From Pseudoduganella dura (lineage in GTDB: Bacteria; Pseudomonadota; Gammaproteobacteria; Burkholderiales; Burkholderiaceae_D), in the NCBI RefSeq assembly GCF_009727155.1, contig NZ_WNWM01000002.1:5766001-5830000 (forward strand): DNA of 64,000 nt. Direction: 5' to 3'. The translations under genes were made by a program, and so were the position numbers. Positions within the stretch are counted from its first letter, which is position 1; the number at the start of each line of letters is the position of its first letter. The notes below the pieces were generated by a model. It did no database searches. It saw only the letters and a list, made by a program, of their open reading frames with translations, and was not told the origin of the DNA. This document shows positions 47,430-57,765 of the stretch, one piece after another.

Positions 47430-48185
47430 ATGTCTGTAACGATGCGTGAAATGCTGGAAGCCGGCGTCCACTTCGGTCACCAAACCCGATTCTGGAACCC
47501 AAAGATGGCTCCGTTCATCTTCGGCCACCGCAACAAGATTCACATCATCAACCTGGAAAAGACCATGGATCTGTACCAGGAGGCGATGAAGACTGTTCGC
47601 CAACTGTCCGCAAACCGTGGCACCATCCTGATGGTGGGCACCAAGCGCCAGGCGCGCGACATCATCGCCGCTGAAGCACAGCGTGCCGGTGTTCCTTATG
47701 TCGACCAGCGTTGGCTGGGCGGCATGCTGACCAACTTCAAGACCATCAAGACCTCGATCAAGCGCCTGAAAGACATGGAAGCCCAGATCGAAGACGGTTC
47801 GGTCGAGAAGCTGACCAAGAAGGATGCACTGCTGTTCTCGCGCGAAATGGAAAAGCTGCAGAAGTCCATCGGCGGCATCAAGGAAATGGGCGGCGTGCCT
47901 GACGCGATCTTCGTGGTCGACGTCGGCTACCACAAAGGCGCGATCACCGAAGCCCAGAAGCTGGGTATCCCGGTCATCGGCGTGGTTGACACCAACCACT
48001 CGCCAGAAGGCGTGACCCACGTTATCCCTGGTAACGACGATTCGTCCAAAGCGATCACCCTGTACGCCCGCGGCGTGGCAGATGCGATCCTGGAAGGCCG
48101 TGCCAATGCTTCCGCCGATGTGCTGGAGCAGATCAAGACGGCAGCCGGCGACGAGTTCGTTGAAGTGAACGAACAGGCTCAATAA
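47430..48185 (+). CDS. rpsB: 30S ribosomal protein S2
   Basis: 251 residues, normal S2. MRDMLEA-type opening [56 protein letters not shown] and [12 protein letters not shown] are invariant S2 motifs. CTGGAGTAAAAC precedes the start. Codon use differs slightly from neighbours (more highly expressed pattern). tsf follows after a hairpin that may reduce readthrough. Confidence 0.98.
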   Translation: MSVTMREMLEAGVHFGHQTRFWNPKMAPFIFGHRNKIHIINLEKTMDLYQEAMKTVRQLSANRGTILMVGTKRQARDIIAAEAQRAGVPYVDQRWLGGMLTNFKTIKTSIKRLKDMEAQIEDGSVEKLTKKDALLFSREMEKLQKSIGGIKEMGGVPDAIFVVDVGYHKGAITEAQKLGIPVIGVVDTNHSPEGVTHVIPGNDDSSKAITLYARGVADAILEGRANASADVLEQIKTAAGDEFVEVNEQAQ

Positions 48186-48242
48186 GCAGGCCTGGTGCCG
48201 GTGTCCGCCTCGGCTGACATCGGCACTACACAATTTGCTGTT

Positions 48243-48275
48243 AAAAGGGGGTGGCTTCCGGCTCCCCTTTTTTTT
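48243..48275 (+). terminator. Hairpin with T-run between rpsB and tsf
   Basis: AAAAGGGG (48243-48250) and CCCCTTTT (48264-48271) form an 8 bp stem followed by T to 48275. Because tsf continues on the same strand it is more likely an attenuator that sets the rpsB:tsf ratio than a full stop. Confidence 0.6.
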
Positions 48276-48347
48276 AACGACATGCCGGCTGAGCAGGCTG
48301 CCGCAAGGCGCCGCCCTGGCACCCCCACCGAATACAGGAGAAAACAT

Positions 48348-49262
48348 ATGGCAGCGATTACCGCAGCAATGGTCGGCGAACTGCGCGCGAAGACCGACGC
48401 ACCGATGATGGAATGCAAGAAGGCCCTGACCGAAGCGGCCGGGGACATGGACAAGGCAGAAGAGATCCTGCGCGTCAAGCTGGGCGGCAAGGCATCGAAA
48501 GCATCGGCACGCGTGACCGCCGAAGGCGTCGTGGCAACCTACATCGCCGGCAACGTGGGCGCCCTGATCGAAGTGAACTCCGAAACCGACTTCGTCGCCA
48601 AGAACGACGATTTCCTGAACCTGGCGAACACCGCCGCCAAGCTGGTTGCCGAAAACAACCCGGCCGACGTGGCTGCCCTGCTGGCCCTGCCAGCCGGCGA
48701 CGGCAAGACGCTGGACGAAGTGCGTTCCGCCCTGATCGGCAAGATCGGCGAAAACATGTCGATCCGTCGCTTCCAGCGCTTTGAAACCACCGGCAAGCTG
48801 GCTTCGTACCTGCACGGCACCCGTATCGGCGTGATCGTCGACTTCGAAGGCGCCGAAGACCAGGTGGGCAAAGACGTGGCGATGCACATCGCCGCGATGA
48901 AGCCGGTGTCGCTGTCGTCCGACCAGGTGCCTGCAGAGCTGATCGAAAAAGAGCGCTCGGTTGCTCAGGCCAAGGCCGACGAAGATGCAGCCCAGGCCGC
49001 CGCTGCCGGCAAGCCGGCCCAGTCGCCGGAAATCGTGGCCAAGCGCCTCGAAGGCTCGGTGCAGAAGTACCTGAAAGAAGTTTCGCTGCTGAACCAGGCA
49101 TTCGTGAAGAACGACAAGCAGTCGGTCGAGCAGATGCTGAAGGCCGCCAATGCGACCGTCAAGGGCTTCACCATGTACGTGGTGGGCGAGGGCATCGAGA
49201 AGAAAGTAGACGATTTCGCAGCCGAAGTAGCAGCCCAGATGGCTGCTTCCAAGGGAGCGTAA
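48348..49262 (+). CDS. tsf: Elongation factor Ts
   Basis: 304 residues. It recycles EF-Tu by exchanging [23 protein letters not shown] and the TDFVAKND motif ([12 protein letters not shown]) are the EF-Ts signatures; [20 protein letters not shown] is the C-terminal module. ACAGGAGAAAACAT precedes ATG 48348. An upstream in-frame start at 48195 has no ribosome binding site and would cross the hairpin. Confidence 0.97.
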   Translation: MAAITAAMVGELRAKTDAPMMECKKALTEAAGDMDKAEEILRVKLGGKASKASARVTAEGVVATYIAGNVGALIEVNSETDFVAKNDDFLNLANTAAKLVAENNPADVAALLALPAGDGKTLDEVRSALIGKIGENMSIRRFQRFETTGKLASYLHGTRIGVIVDFEGAEDQVGKDVAMHIAAMKPVSLSSDQVPAELIEKERSVAQAKADEDAAQAAAAGKPAQSPEIVAKRLEGSVQKYLKEVSLLNQAFVKNDKQSVEQMLKAANATVKGFTMYVVGEGIEKKVDDFAAEVAAQMAASKGA

Positions 49263-49268
49263 TTAATA

Positions 49269-49293
49269 AACGGGCCGCAAGGCCCGTTTTTTT
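49269..49293 (+). terminator. Intrinsic terminator of tsf
   Basis: CGGGCC (49271-49276) and GGCCCG (49281-49286) close a GCAA tetraloop and are followed by seven T. Ends the rpsB-tsf unit. Confidence 0.88.
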
Positions 49294-49383
49294 AGGAAGC
49301 GCCCATAAAATCCAAAACCAATCGTCCCCACGCGGGTAGCACGGTTGGAGTATCACCCGGCGCAATCGGCTTTGACGCTATCA

Positions 49384-49411
49384 TTGCCGCCGGAATGTGA
49401 CCGAATATATT
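49384..49411 (+). promoter_or_regulatory. Possible promoter for pyrH
   Basis: TTGCCG (49384-49389) and TATATT (49406-49411) are spaced by 16 bases, 20 bases ahead of the pyrH start. Not a consensus -35, so tentative. Confidence 0.4.
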
Positions 49412-49430
49412 TACTTAGGAGCCCCAGCTC

Positions 49431-50147
49431 ATGTCAAAACCAGCCTACAAGCGCGTCCTCCTCAAACTGTCCGGTGAAGCCCTGATGGGCGACGACGCGT
49501 ATGGCATCAACCGCGCCACGATCGACCGGATGGTCGCCGACGTGGCCGAGGTCGCGAAACTGGGCGTGGAACTGGCAGTCGTGATCGGCGGCGGCAACAT
49601 CTTCCGTGGCGTGGCGCCTGGCGCCCAGGGCATGGACCGTGCCACCGCCGACTACATGGGCATGCTGGCCACCGTCATGAACGCACTGGCACTGGCCGAT
49701 GCGATGCGCCACGTGGGCGTGGTCGCCCGCGTGATGTCGGCGATCGGCATCGAGCAGGTCGTCGAGCCGTATGTGCGCCCGAAAGCGCTGCAGTACCTGG
49801 AAGAAGGCAAGGTCGTGATCTTCGCGGCCGGCACCGGCAACCCGTTCTTTACCACCGATACCGCCGCCGCGCTGCGCGGTTCGGAAATGTCGGCCGAGAT
49901 CGTGCTGAAAGCCACCAAGGTCGACGGCGTCTACAGTGCCGATCCGAAGAAGGACCCGAACGCCACGCTGTACCACACCATCAGCTTCGACGAAGCGATC
50001 GCCGGCCAGCTGCAGGTGATGGACGCCACCGCGTTCGCGCTGTGCCGCGACCAGAAGCTGCCGATCAAGGTCTTCTCCATCACCAAGCCGGGCGCAATGA
50101 TGCGCGTGATTATGGGTGAGGAAGAGGGAACCCTGGTTCACGTCTGA
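49431..50147 (+). CDS. pyrH: UMP kinase
   Basis: 238-residue UMP kinase of the bacterial amino-acid-kinase type. [48 protein letters not shown] and [19 protein letters not shown] are its hallmarks. It converts UMP to UDP in pyrimidine synthesis and is often coupled with frr. The AGGAG at 49417 supports the start. A 118 bp dyad element separates it from frr. Confidence 0.97.
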   Translation: MSKPAYKRVLLKLSGEALMGDDAYGINRATIDRMVADVAEVAKLGVELAVVIGGGNIFRGVAPGAQGMDRATADYMGMLATVMNALALADAMRHVGVVARVMSAIGIEQVVEPYVRPKALQYLEEGKVVIFAAGTGNPFFTTDTAAALRGSEMSAEIVLKATKVDGVYSADPKKDPNATLYHTISFDEAIAGQLQVMDATAFALCRDQKLPIKVFSITKPGAMMRVIMGEEEGTLVHV

Positions 50148-50158
50148 TGAAGGGTCGC

Positions 50159-50276
50159 GCTGAACCTGCTGCGCGTTGCATTTGCGGTCTCCGGTGCTCC
50201 GCTACGGCGGACCGATCGTACATAAAGTACGATTCCGCTCCTCGACCACAACTGCTGCCGCTCGCGACGGTTCAGC
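50159..50276. repeat. 118 bp imperfect dyad element between pyrH and frr
   Basis: Outer arms GCTGAACC (50159-50166) and GGTTCAGC (50269-50276) match perfectly, inner arms ATCGTAC (50215-50221) and GTACGAT (50227-50233) match perfectly around a five base centre, and partial matches (GCATTTGCGGTC against GACCACAACTGC) lie between. The whole sequence could fold as one long cruciform. It resembles a dispersed intergenic element, but copies cannot be searched here. Confidence 0.6.
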
Positions 50277-50338
50277 ACTGACCCGAAGCGCTATCATAGA
50301 TCAAGCAGAATTCCGTAAAAACGAAACAGGAGAGCAGC

Positions 50339-50899
50339 ATGTCTACCGCTGACATCAAGAAAAACGCCCAGGAAAAAATGGCGAAGTCGCTGGAAACGCT
50401 GAAGAGCGATCTGGCCAAGGTGCGTACCGGCCGTGCCCACGTGGGCATTCTCGACCACGTGATGGTCGATTACTACGGCAATCCGACGGCGATCAACCAG
50501 GTGGCCAACCTGACGCTGATCGATGCGCGCACGATCGGCGTGACGCCGTTCGAAAAGAAACTGGGCAGCACGATCGAGAAGGCGATCCGCGACGCGGACC
50601 TGGGCCTGAATCCATCGTCGCAGGGCGACACGATCCGCGTGCCGACCCCGCCGCTGACCGAAGAGCGCCGCAAGGAAATGGTCAAGCTGTGCAAGAGCGA
50701 AGCCGAAGATGCGAAGATCGCCGTCCGTAACATCCGCCGCGATGCCAACGAACAGTTGAAGAAGCTGACGAAGGACAAGGCGATCTCGGAAGACGACGAG
50801 CGCCGCGCTTCCGACGACGTGCAAAAGCTGACCGACAAGGCAATCCTCGATATCGACAAGATCGTTGCCGAGAAAGAAAAGGAAGTCTTGACCGTCTAG
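50339..50899 (+). CDS. frr: Ribosome recycling factor
   Basis: 186 residues, normal length. It splits post-termination ribosomes with [43 protein letters not shown] and [20 protein letters not shown] are RRF motifs, all intact. AGGAGAGCAGC precedes the start. A GC hairpin (CCCGGT-TAGC-ACCGGG) follows at about 50913. Confidence 0.97.
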   Translation: MSTADIKKNAQEKMAKSLETLKSDLAKVRTGRAHVGILDHVMVDYYGNPTAINQVANLTLIDARTIGVTPFEKKLGSTIEKAIRDADLGLNPSSQGDTIRVPTPPLTEERRKEMVKLCKSEAEDAKIAVRNIRRDANEQLKKLTKDKAISEDDERRASDDVQKLTDKAILDIDKIVAEKEKEVLTV

Positions 50900-50945
50900 A
50901 GCCGGCGCGGGTCCCGGTTAGCACCGGGGCCAGGCCGGCCAAAAC

Positions 50946-51010
50946 CCGGGACAGTCCCTATTATCAGGAAAATATTTCTTGAAAATAGGTGCCTGTCCCC
51001 GGTTTTTTTT
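50946..51010. repeat. Inverted repeat E with T-run between frr and uppS
   Basis: CCGGGACAGTCCCTATT (from 50946) pairs imperfectly with AATAGGTGCCTGTCCCCGG (to 51002), followed by eight T (51003-51010). The arms use a GGGACAG...CTGTCCC core similar in style to repeats A-D. It would also act as an intrinsic terminator on the plus strand, only 34 bases before uppS. Confidence 0.75.
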
Positions 51011-51044
51011 GTACAGTTCATCTTTTGGCATTAAAGCGTTACTA

Positions 51045-51788
51045 ATGAGATATACGAGTTCGACGACCGCGGTGCCCGAAGTGCCGAATGTGCCGCGCCA
51101 TCTGGCGATCATCATGGACGGCAACGGCCGCTGGGCCACCAAGCGTTTCCTGCCCCGCGTGGCGGGCCACGTCAAGGGCGTGGACGCGGTGCGTACCGTC
51201 GTCGAGGCGTGCGTCAACCGCGGCATCGAGTACCTGACCGTGTTCGCGTTCAGCTCCGAGAACTGGCGGCGGCCCGAAGAGGAAGTATCGCTGCTGATGC
51301 GCCTGTTCATGACCGCGCTGGAGCGCGAAGTGGCGAAGATGCATGCCAATAACATTCGCCTGAAAATCGTCGGCGACCTGTCCCGTTTCGACCAGAAACT
51401 GCGCGACATGATCGCCACCGCGGAACGCAAGACGGCCAACAACACCCGCCTCACCGTGACCGTGTGCGCCAACTATGGCGGCCGCTGGGATATCATGCAG
51501 GCGATCGGCAAGATGGTGGCCGCGCATCCGGGCGCCACCGATTTCTCCGAAGCGCAGCTCGCCCCGCACCTGGCCATGGCCTATGCGCCGGAGCCGGACC
51601 TGTTCATCCGCACCGGCGGCGAGGAACGCATCTCGAATTTCCTGCTGTGGCAGCTGGCTTACACCGAGCTGTATTTCACGGATACGTACTGGCCCGACTT
51701 TACCGCCGAGAAGCTCGACGAGGCGATCGCGTCGTACCAGCACCGGGAACGCCGCTTCGGCCGTACCGGCGAACAACTGAAAAAATAA
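51045..51788 (+). CDS. uppS: Undecaprenyl diphosphate synthase
   Basis: 247 residues. It elongates farnesyl diphosphate to C55 undecaprenyl diphosphate, the carrier for wall and LPS units. [16 protein letters not shown] has the catalytic Asp; [29 protein letters not shown] and [20 protein letters not shown] follow, with Gly for the usual Ser in R-T-S-G-E. Start 51045 fits homologs; upstream in-frame ATG at 50979 would lie inside hairpin E. First of a tightly packed cell-envelope run. Confidence 0.96.
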   Translation: MRYTSSTTAVPEVPNVPRHLAIIMDGNGRWATKRFLPRVAGHVKGVDAVRTVVEACVNRGIEYLTVFAFSSENWRRPEEEVSLLMRLFMTALEREVAKMHANNIRLKIVGDLSRFDQKLRDMIATAERKTANNTRLTVTVCANYGGRWDIMQAIGKMVAAHPGATDFSEAQLAPHLAMAYAPEPDLFIRTGGEERISNFLLWQLAYTELYFTDTYWPDFTAEKLDEAIASYQHRERRFGRTGEQLKK

Positions 51789-51804
51789 CAAACACAATCA
51801 AAGC

Positions 51805-52638
51805 ATGCTGAAGACCCGGATCATTACCGCAGTCATCCTGTTCGTCGTGCTGGTGGCCGTGCTGTTCTCCGGCTCGCTGCCGGCGGTGCAGGCGGTCGTT
51901 GCCATCGCGTTTGGCGCGGCCACGTGGGAAACCTTCCGGCTGTTCAAGCTGCGCGCGGCGGTCGTCGTGGCCGTGTGCTGGACGGCGGCGTTCGCCTACA
52001 CCTTCTTCTTCAACCACGGCCTGGAGCAGGCCCGCTTCTGGCTGGCGCTCGGCGTGGCCATCTGGCTGCTGCGCTTCTTCCCGTCGCTGAAAGTCGGCCT
52101 GCCGCCGATGGAAGGGTTCGGCAACACGCTGCTGGCGATGGTGTACGCGGCCACGCTGGTGTCGTGCTTCGTGGCGATCCTGCTGCTGTTCCAGCGCTCG
52201 GCCCTGTACCTGGTTTCCGTGATGGCGCTCGTGTTCATCGCCGATATCGGCGCCTACTTCTCCGGCAAGAAATTCGGCCGGCGCAAGCTGGCGCCCACGA
52301 TTTCCCCGGGCAAATCCGTCGAAGGCGCCGTCGGCGGCTGGATCGCCGTGCTGGTCCTGTCGATCGCCACGATCCTCGCCGCCCCGTACCAGCCGTGGCT
52401 GCAGGATACCTTCGCCGTGCGCATGCAGGCGAAACTGGGCTGGGGCATTGCCCTGGCCGCGCTCACGGTCATCGTCGGCGCGTCGATCGTCGGCGACCTG
52501 TTCGAATCCCAGCTCAAGCGCCGCGCCGGCATGAAGGACAGCAGCAACCTGCTGCCCGGCCACGGCGGGGTGCTCGATCGCATCGACGCGCTGGTGCCAG
52601 TGCTGCCCATTGCAGCACTCATCGGCGGCTGGCTGTAA
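51805..52638 (+). CDS. cdsA: Phosphatidate cytidylyltransferase
   Basis: 277-residue membrane enzyme making CDP-diacylglycerol from phosphatidate and CTP. About eight membrane segments; the signature SQLKRRAGMKDSSNLLPGHG followed by GVLDRID is complete. Sits between uppS and dxr, as in most proteobacteria. Confidence 0.96.
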   Translation: MLKTRIITAVILFVVLVAVLFSGSLPAVQAVVAIAFGAATWETFRLFKLRAAVVVAVCWTAAFAYTFFFNHGLEQARFWLALGVAIWLLRFFPSLKVGLPPMEGFGNTLLAMVYAATLVSCFVAILLLFQRSALYLVSVMALVFIADIGAYFSGKKFGRRKLAPTISPGKSVEGAVGGWIAVLVLSIATILAAPYQPWLQDTFAVRMQAKLGWGIALAALTVIVGASIVGDLFESQLKRRAGMKDSSNLLPGHGGVLDRIDALVPVLPIAALIGGWL

Positions 52639-52680
52639 AAGAAACATGCCAGGCCTTACCTCCGGCAAGTTTCAAAGGAA

Positions 52681-53889
52681 ATGAAAATGCAAAGCATCAC
52701 TATCCTCGGCGCCACCGGCTCCATCGGCGTCTCCACGCTCGACGTCATCGCGCGTCATCCCGACCGTTACACCGTGCATGCGCTGTCGGCGCACAGCCGT
52801 GTCGAGGAACTGGCCGCGCAGTGCCGGCAGTTCGAGCCGCGGGTCGCCGTGGTCGGCAACGCGCATGCCGCGGACCAGCTCGCCGCGCTGCTGCGCTCGA
52901 TGAACCTGAAAACCGAGGTGGCGTGGGGCGAGGACGCGCTGTGCGCTATCGCGTCGGCCCCCGAGGTGGGCGCGGTGATGGCCGCGATCGTCGGCGCCGC
53001 CGGCCTGGCGCCCACGCTGGCGGCGGCCCGCGCGGGCAAGAAGGTGCTGCTGGCGAACAAGGAAGCCCTGGTCATGAGCGGCCAGCTGTTCATGGATGCC
53101 GTGGAAGCTTCCGGCGCCACGCTGCTGCCGATCGATTCCGAGCACAACGCGATCTTCCAGTGCCTGCCGGCGAATTACCGCCGCGTGCCCGAAGCGGCCG
53201 GGGTCACGAAGATCCTGCTGACCGCCTCCGGCGGGCCGTTCCTGAAGCGCGCCGTGGAAACGCTCGACGCCGTCACGCCGGACGAGGCGTGCAAGCATCC
53301 GAAGTGGGTGATGGGCCGCAAGATCTCGGTCGATTCCGCCACGATGATGAACAAGGGTCTCGAAGTGATCGAGGCACACTGGCTGTTCGGCGCGCCGGCG
53401 GAGAAGATCGAGGTGGTGATCCACCCGCAATCGGTGATCCACTCGATGGTGTCGTATGCCGACGGTTCCGTGCTCGCCGAGCTGGGCAACCCGGACATGC
53501 GCACGCCGATCGCCAATGCGCTGGCCTATCCGGAGCGGATCGAGTCGGGCGTCGCCCAGCTCGATCTGACGCAGGTGGGAACGCTGCAGTTCGAAAAGCC
53601 CGACTTGAAGCGCTTCCCGTGCCTGGCGCTGGCGTTCGATGCGCTCAAGGCCGGCGGCACGGCGCCCGCGCTGCTCAATGCTGCCAACGAGGTCGCCGTG
53701 CAGGCGTTCCTCGACGGTCGCATCGGCTTCCGCCAGATCGACCGCGTGATCGCCGCCGTGATGGACGCGCTGCCGCATGGTCGCGCGTCTTCCATCGAGG
53801 CGGTGATGGCGCAGGATGCCGCGGCACGCGCCGCCGCCGAACGCATCGTCGCCGCGCCGGGCCAGCCGCTGAAGGCGGCCAGCGCCTGA
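52681..53889 (+). CDS. dxr: 1-deoxy-D-xylulose 5-phosphate reductoisomerase
   Basis: 402 residues. Second step of the MEP isoprenoid pathway, giving 2-C-methylerythritol 4-phosphate with [20 protein letters not shown] binds [30 protein letters not shown] and [11 protein letters not shown] line the active site. ATG at 52681 (with a second ATG two codons on) is preceded by AAGG. Gene lies immediately before rseP. Confidence 0.97.
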   Translation: MKMQSITILGATGSIGVSTLDVIARHPDRYTVHALSAHSRVEELAAQCRQFEPRVAVVGNAHAADQLAALLRSMNLKTEVAWGEDALCAIASAPEVGAVMAAIVGAAGLAPTLAAARAGKKVLLANKEALVMSGQLFMDAVEASGATLLPIDSEHNAIFQCLPANYRRVPEAAGVTKILLTASGGPFLKRAVETLDAVTPDEACKHPKWVMGRKISVDSATMMNKGLEVIEAHWLFGAPAEKIEVVIHPQSVIHSMVSYADGSVLAELGNPDMRTPIANALAYPERIESGVAQLDLTQVGTLQFEKPDLKRFPCLALAFDALKAGGTAPALLNAANEVAVQAFLDGRIGFRQIDRVIAAVMDALPHGRASSIEAVMAQDAAARAAAERIVAAPGQPLKAASA

Positions 53890-53911
53890 CACCCTGACCG
53901 AGGCCAGTGCC

Positions 53912-55270
53912 ATGAACCTGCTGCAGACACTCCTAGCCTTCATCGTTGCGCTGGGCACGCTGGTGATCATCCACGAACTGGGCCATTACCTGGTGGCCCG
54001 CTGGTGCGGCGTGAAAGTGCTGCGCTTCTCGGTGGGCATGGGCCGCGTGGTCTGGTCGCGCCGCGTGGGGCCGGACCAGACGGAATGGGCCGTCTCCGCG
54101 CTGCCGCTGGGCGGCTACGTGAAGATGCTCGATGCGCGCGAACAGGATGTGAAGACGATCGCGGATGCCGACCTGCCGCGCGAGTTCACGCGCCAGAACG
54201 TTTGGAAGCGCATCGCCATCGTGGCCGCCGGGCCGATCGCCAATTTCCTGCTGGCGATCGTGCTGTTCGCCGGCCTGTACATGCACGGCATCGAGGAGCC
54301 GGCCACGCGCATTGCCGCGCCGGCCGCGCAGACGCCGGCGGCCATGGCCGGCCTGCAGCGCGACGACCGGATTCGCGCCGTCAACGGCACCGGAGTGGCC
54401 GGCTGGTCCGAGCTGCGCTGGCAGCTGATCCAGGCGGCGGTGGATGCCAAGGATGGCGGCGGCGCCAGCATCGAGGCCGAGCGGCCGGGCCGCGGCCGTT
54501 TCACCTTCGTGGTGCCCGCGGCCACGCTGCGCGGCCTCGATCTCGATGGCGATGTGCTGGGCGAGCTTGGGCTGAATATCTGGCTGCCGGCGCCCGTGCT
54601 GGGCAAGGTCGATCCGGCCGGAGCGGGTGCCCGCGCGGGCCTGCGAACCGGCGACCAGGTGGTGGCGATGGACGGTAAGCCGGTGGTCGATATCGGCGCG
54701 TTCAGCGCCGCGATCCGGCAGGCGGCGGATCGCCCCGTGCAGCTGGACGTGCGGCGCGCCGGCGCGCTGGTGCGGGTGCCGGTGGTGCCGGAGGCCGCCT
54801 CGGGTAAAGACGGTGTAACAGTCGGTAAGATCAAGGTCGAGCTGCTGGGCCGGCCGGATATGATCGTCGTGGCCGACGGCCCGTTCGGCGCGGTCGCGAA
54901 GGCGACGCGCAAGGTGTGGGACACCAGCGTGCTGACGGTGCGCATGATCGGCCGCATGATCATCGGCGAGGTCTCGTGGAAGAACGTGACCGGCCCGATC
55001 ACGATCGCCGACTACGCGGGCCAGAGTTCGCGCATCGGCCTGGCGAGCTACCTGTCGTTCATGGCGGTCGTCAGCATCAGCCTGGGAGTGATGAATTTGC
55101 TCCCGATACCGGTTCTGGATGGCGGTCATTTGCTGTATTATTCGCTGGAAGTTTTGACTGGGCGCCCGGTGCCGGAGCGTTTTGGGGAGATTGCACAGCG
55201 TCTGGGTGTCGGGTTGTTGGTGACCTTGATGGCGCTCGCTGTGTTCAACGATGTCGCGCGGTTGTTATGA
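53912..55270 (+). CDS. rseP: RIP metalloprotease RseP (site-2 protease)
   Basis: 452-residue intramembrane zinc protease that cuts anti-sigma factor RseA in the sigmaE response. Zinc motif HELGHYLVARW at residues 13-23 region, two PDZ domains (PAAMAGLQRDDRIRAVNG and AGARAGLRTGDQVVAMDG) and the C-terminal NLLPIPVLDGGHLLYYSLE with the zinc Asp. Standard location between dxr and bamA. Confidence 0.97.
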   Translation: MNLLQTLLAFIVALGTLVIIHELGHYLVARWCGVKVLRFSVGMGRVVWSRRVGPDQTEWAVSALPLGGYVKMLDAREQDVKTIADADLPREFTRQNVWKRIAIVAAGPIANFLLAIVLFAGLYMHGIEEPATRIAAPAAQTPAAMAGLQRDDRIRAVNGTGVAGWSELRWQLIQAAVDAKDGGGASIEAERPGRGRFTFVVPAATLRGLDLDGDVLGELGLNIWLPAPVLGKVDPAGAGARAGLRTGDQVVAMDGKPVVDIGAFSAAIRQAADRPVQLDVRRAGALVRVPVVPEAASGKDGVTVGKIKVELLGRPDMIVVADGPFGAVAKATRKVWDTSVLTVRMIGRMIIGEVSWKNVTGPITIADYAGQSSRIGLASYLSFMAVVSISLGVMNLLPIPVLDGGHLLYYSLEVLTGRPVPERFGEIAQRLGVGLLVTLMALAVFNDVARLL

Positions 55271-55405
55271 TCCGCCCGGTCGCGTGTGCGGTCTCGTATT
55301 TGGGAAGCTGGTTCGGAATGATCGAGGGCGCAAGTGCCCTCCGGGTTTAACCGCCGCGGTTATACCGATCATCGCGAAACGGCTTTCACGCCATTTAAAT
55401 TGCCA

Positions 55406-57739
55406 ATGAAATTCAATTCTGACCGCTTTGCCTTGCCTCTGTTTCGCCGCTCGCTGATCGGTGCCGCCGTACTGGCCTTCTGCTCCGGCAGCGCCTTCGC
55501 CGTCCAACCCTTCGTCGTCAAGGACATCCGCGTCGAGGGCATCCAGCGTACCGAAGCGGGCACCGTGTTCAGCTACCTGCCGGTGCGCGTGGGCGAGACG
55601 TTCAGCGACGACAAGTCCGTCACGACGATCAAGGCGCTGTACGCGACCGGGATCTTCAAGGACGTGCGGCTGGAAAAGGATGGCGACGTGCTGGTGGTGA
55701 TCGTCGAGGAACGCCCCGCGATCGCCAAGGTGGATTTCACCGGCACCAAGGAATTCGAGAAGGACATGCTCGTCACCGCGCTGAAGGATATCGGCGTGGG
55801 CGAGGCCAAGACCTTCGACAAGGCGACCGCCGACCGCGCCGAGCAGGAACTCAAGCGCCAGTACCTGTCGCGCGGCCTGTATGGCGTGAAGATCACCACC
55901 ACCGTCACGCCGATGGAGCGCAACCGCGTTTCCATCATGTTCAATGTCGACGAAGGCGAAATCGCCCGCATCAAGCAGATCAATATTGTCGGCAACAAGG
56001 TGTTCTCGGACAAGGATCTGCGCAAGGAACTCGCGCTGAACACCTCCGGCTGGCTGAGCTGGTACACCAAGGCCGACCAGTATTCGAAGACGAAGCTGAC
56101 CGGCGACCTGGAAGCGCTGAAATCGTTCTACCTGGACCGCGGCTACGTGGAGATGAACGTCGACTCCACGCAGGTGTCGATCACGCCGGACAAGAAGGAC
56201 ATCTACCTCACCATCAACATCACCGAAGGCGAGAAGTACAACGTCTCCGATATCAAGTTCGAAGGCGAGATGTTCGGCCGCGAGGAAGAACTGCGCTCGC
56301 TGGTGCTGCTCAAGCGCGGCGAAACGTATTCCGGTGCGCGCCTGACCGCCACCAACAAGCTGATCACCGACCGCCTGGGCACCTTCGGCTACGCGTTCGC
56401 CAACGTGAACGCCAACCCGGAAGTGGACCGCGAAAAGCGCGAAGTGGCCTTCACGTTCTTCATCGACCCGGGCAAGCGCGCCTATGTGCGCCACATGAAT
56501 ATCCAGGGCAACACCACCACGCGCGACGAAGTGATCCGCCGCGAGTTCCGCCAGTTCGAATCGAGCTGGTACGACGCCAACAAGATCAAGCTCTCGCGCG
56601 ACCGCGTCGACCGCCTCGGCTACTTCAAGGATGTAACGGTGGACACGCCGGAAGCGCAGGGCACGTCCGACCAGGTGGACGTGAACCTGACCGTGGTCGA
56701 AAAACCGACCGGCAACTTCCAGATCGGCGGCGCGTTCTCGCAGGCCGAGAAGTTCAGCCTGTCCGCCTCGATCCAGCAGGCCAACTTCGCCGGCTCTGGC
56801 AACACCGTGGGCATCGAGCTGAACACCAGCAAGTACAGCCGCACGATCGCCTTCTCGCAGACCAATCCGTACTTCACGGACGACGGCGTATCGCAGAGCT
56901 ACGAGCTGTACCTGCGTACCTTCGAACCGCCGGCGGTCAACATCGGCGCCTATTCGATCAAGCAGAAGGGCGGCCGCGTCAGCTGGGGCGTGCCGTTCTC
57001 CGAAGTCGATACGGTGTTCTTCGGCATCGGCCTGGAGCATGCCACCGTCGAAACCGACTCGACGTCGCCGACGTACTTCAAGAAATACGTGCGCGACCTG
57101 GGCGGCCCGGCGAGCGGCGAGGGTTCCGTGTCGTCGAACTCGGTGCCGCTGACGCTGGCCTGGGGCCGCGACAGCCGCGACAGCGCGGTGACGCCGACGA
57201 TCGGCCGCTACCAGCGCGCCAACCTGGAGCTGGACCTGATCGGCGATTCGAAGTACTTCCGCGCCGTGTACGAGCAGCAGTGGTACCGCCCGATCACCTC
57301 GTGGGCCACGCTGGCGCTGAAGGGCGAGTTCGACTACGGCCACGGCATCGGCGACCGTCCGTATCCGGTGTTCAAGAACTTCTATGCCGGCGGCATCGGC
57401 TCGGTGCGCGGCTACTACAGCTCGTCGCTGGGTTACCTCGACACCAACGGCGACGCGCTGGGCGGCGCCTCGCGCCTGATCGGCAATGCCGAACTGCAAT
57501 TCCCGTTCCCCGGCCAGGGCAAGGACCGCAGCCTGCGCTGGTTCGCGTTCTTCGATGGCGGCCAGGTCTACCAGGAGGGCGACAAGATGCGCCTGGCCGA
57601 GCTGCGCTTCTCGACCGGCCTGGGTGTGAGCTGGATTTCTCCGGTGGGCCCGCTGAAGTTGAGTTATGCTAAGCCTATCAATCCGATTACCGGCGACCGC
57701 CTGGAACGCTTCCAGTTCCAGATGGGTACCGGTTTCTGA
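55406..57739 (+). CDS. bamA: Outer membrane protein assembly factor BamA
   Basis: 777 residues, the core of the BAM complex that inserts barrel proteins into the outer membrane. Signal peptide (to about residue 34, ending GSAFA), five POTRA domains (about 35-430, first VKDIRVEGIQRTEAGTVFSY) and a 16-strand barrel whose VRGY motif region GIGSVRGYYSSSLGYLD is intact, ending FQFQMGTGF. I start at 55406 (MKFNSDRFALPLFRRS); an ATG at 55334 would extend past the signal peptide. Confidence 0.97.
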   Translation: MKFNSDRFALPLFRRSLIGAAVLAFCSGSAFAVQPFVVKDIRVEGIQRTEAGTVFSYLPVRVGETFSDDKSVTTIKALYATGIFKDVRLEKDGDVLVVIVEERPAIAKVDFTGTKEFEKDMLVTALKDIGVGEAKTFDKATADRAEQELKRQYLSRGLYGVKITTTVTPMERNRVSIMFNVDEGEIARIKQINIVGNKVFSDKDLRKELALNTSGWLSWYTKADQYSKTKLTGDLEALKSFYLDRGYVEMNVDSTQVSITPDKKDIYLTINITEGEKYNVSDIKFEGEMFGREEELRSLVLLKRGETYSGARLTATNKLITDRLGTFGYAFANVNANPEVDREKREVAFTFFIDPGKRAYVRHMNIQGNTTTRDEVIRREFRQFESSWYDANKIKLSRDRVDRLGYFKDVTVDTPEAQGTSDQVDVNLTVVEKPTGNFQIGGAFSQAEKFSLSASIQQANFAGSGNTVGIELNTSKYSRTIAFSQTNPYFTDDGVSQSYELYLRTFEPPAVNIGAYSIKQKGGRVSWGVPFSEVDTVFFGIGLEHATVETDSTSPTYFKKYVRDLGGPASGEGSVSSNSVPLTLAWGRDSRDSAVTPTIGRYQRANLELDLIGDSKYFRAVYEQQWYRPITSWATLALKGEFDYGHGIGDRPYPVFKNFYAGGIGSVRGYYSSSLGYLDTNGDALGGASRLIGNAELQFPFPGQGKDRSLRWFAFFDGGQVYQEGDKMRLAELRFSTGLGVSWISPVGPLKLSYAKPINPITGDRLERFQFQMGTGF

Positions 57740-57765
57740 TCCGGACGAGTTAATTCAGGAGAAAC

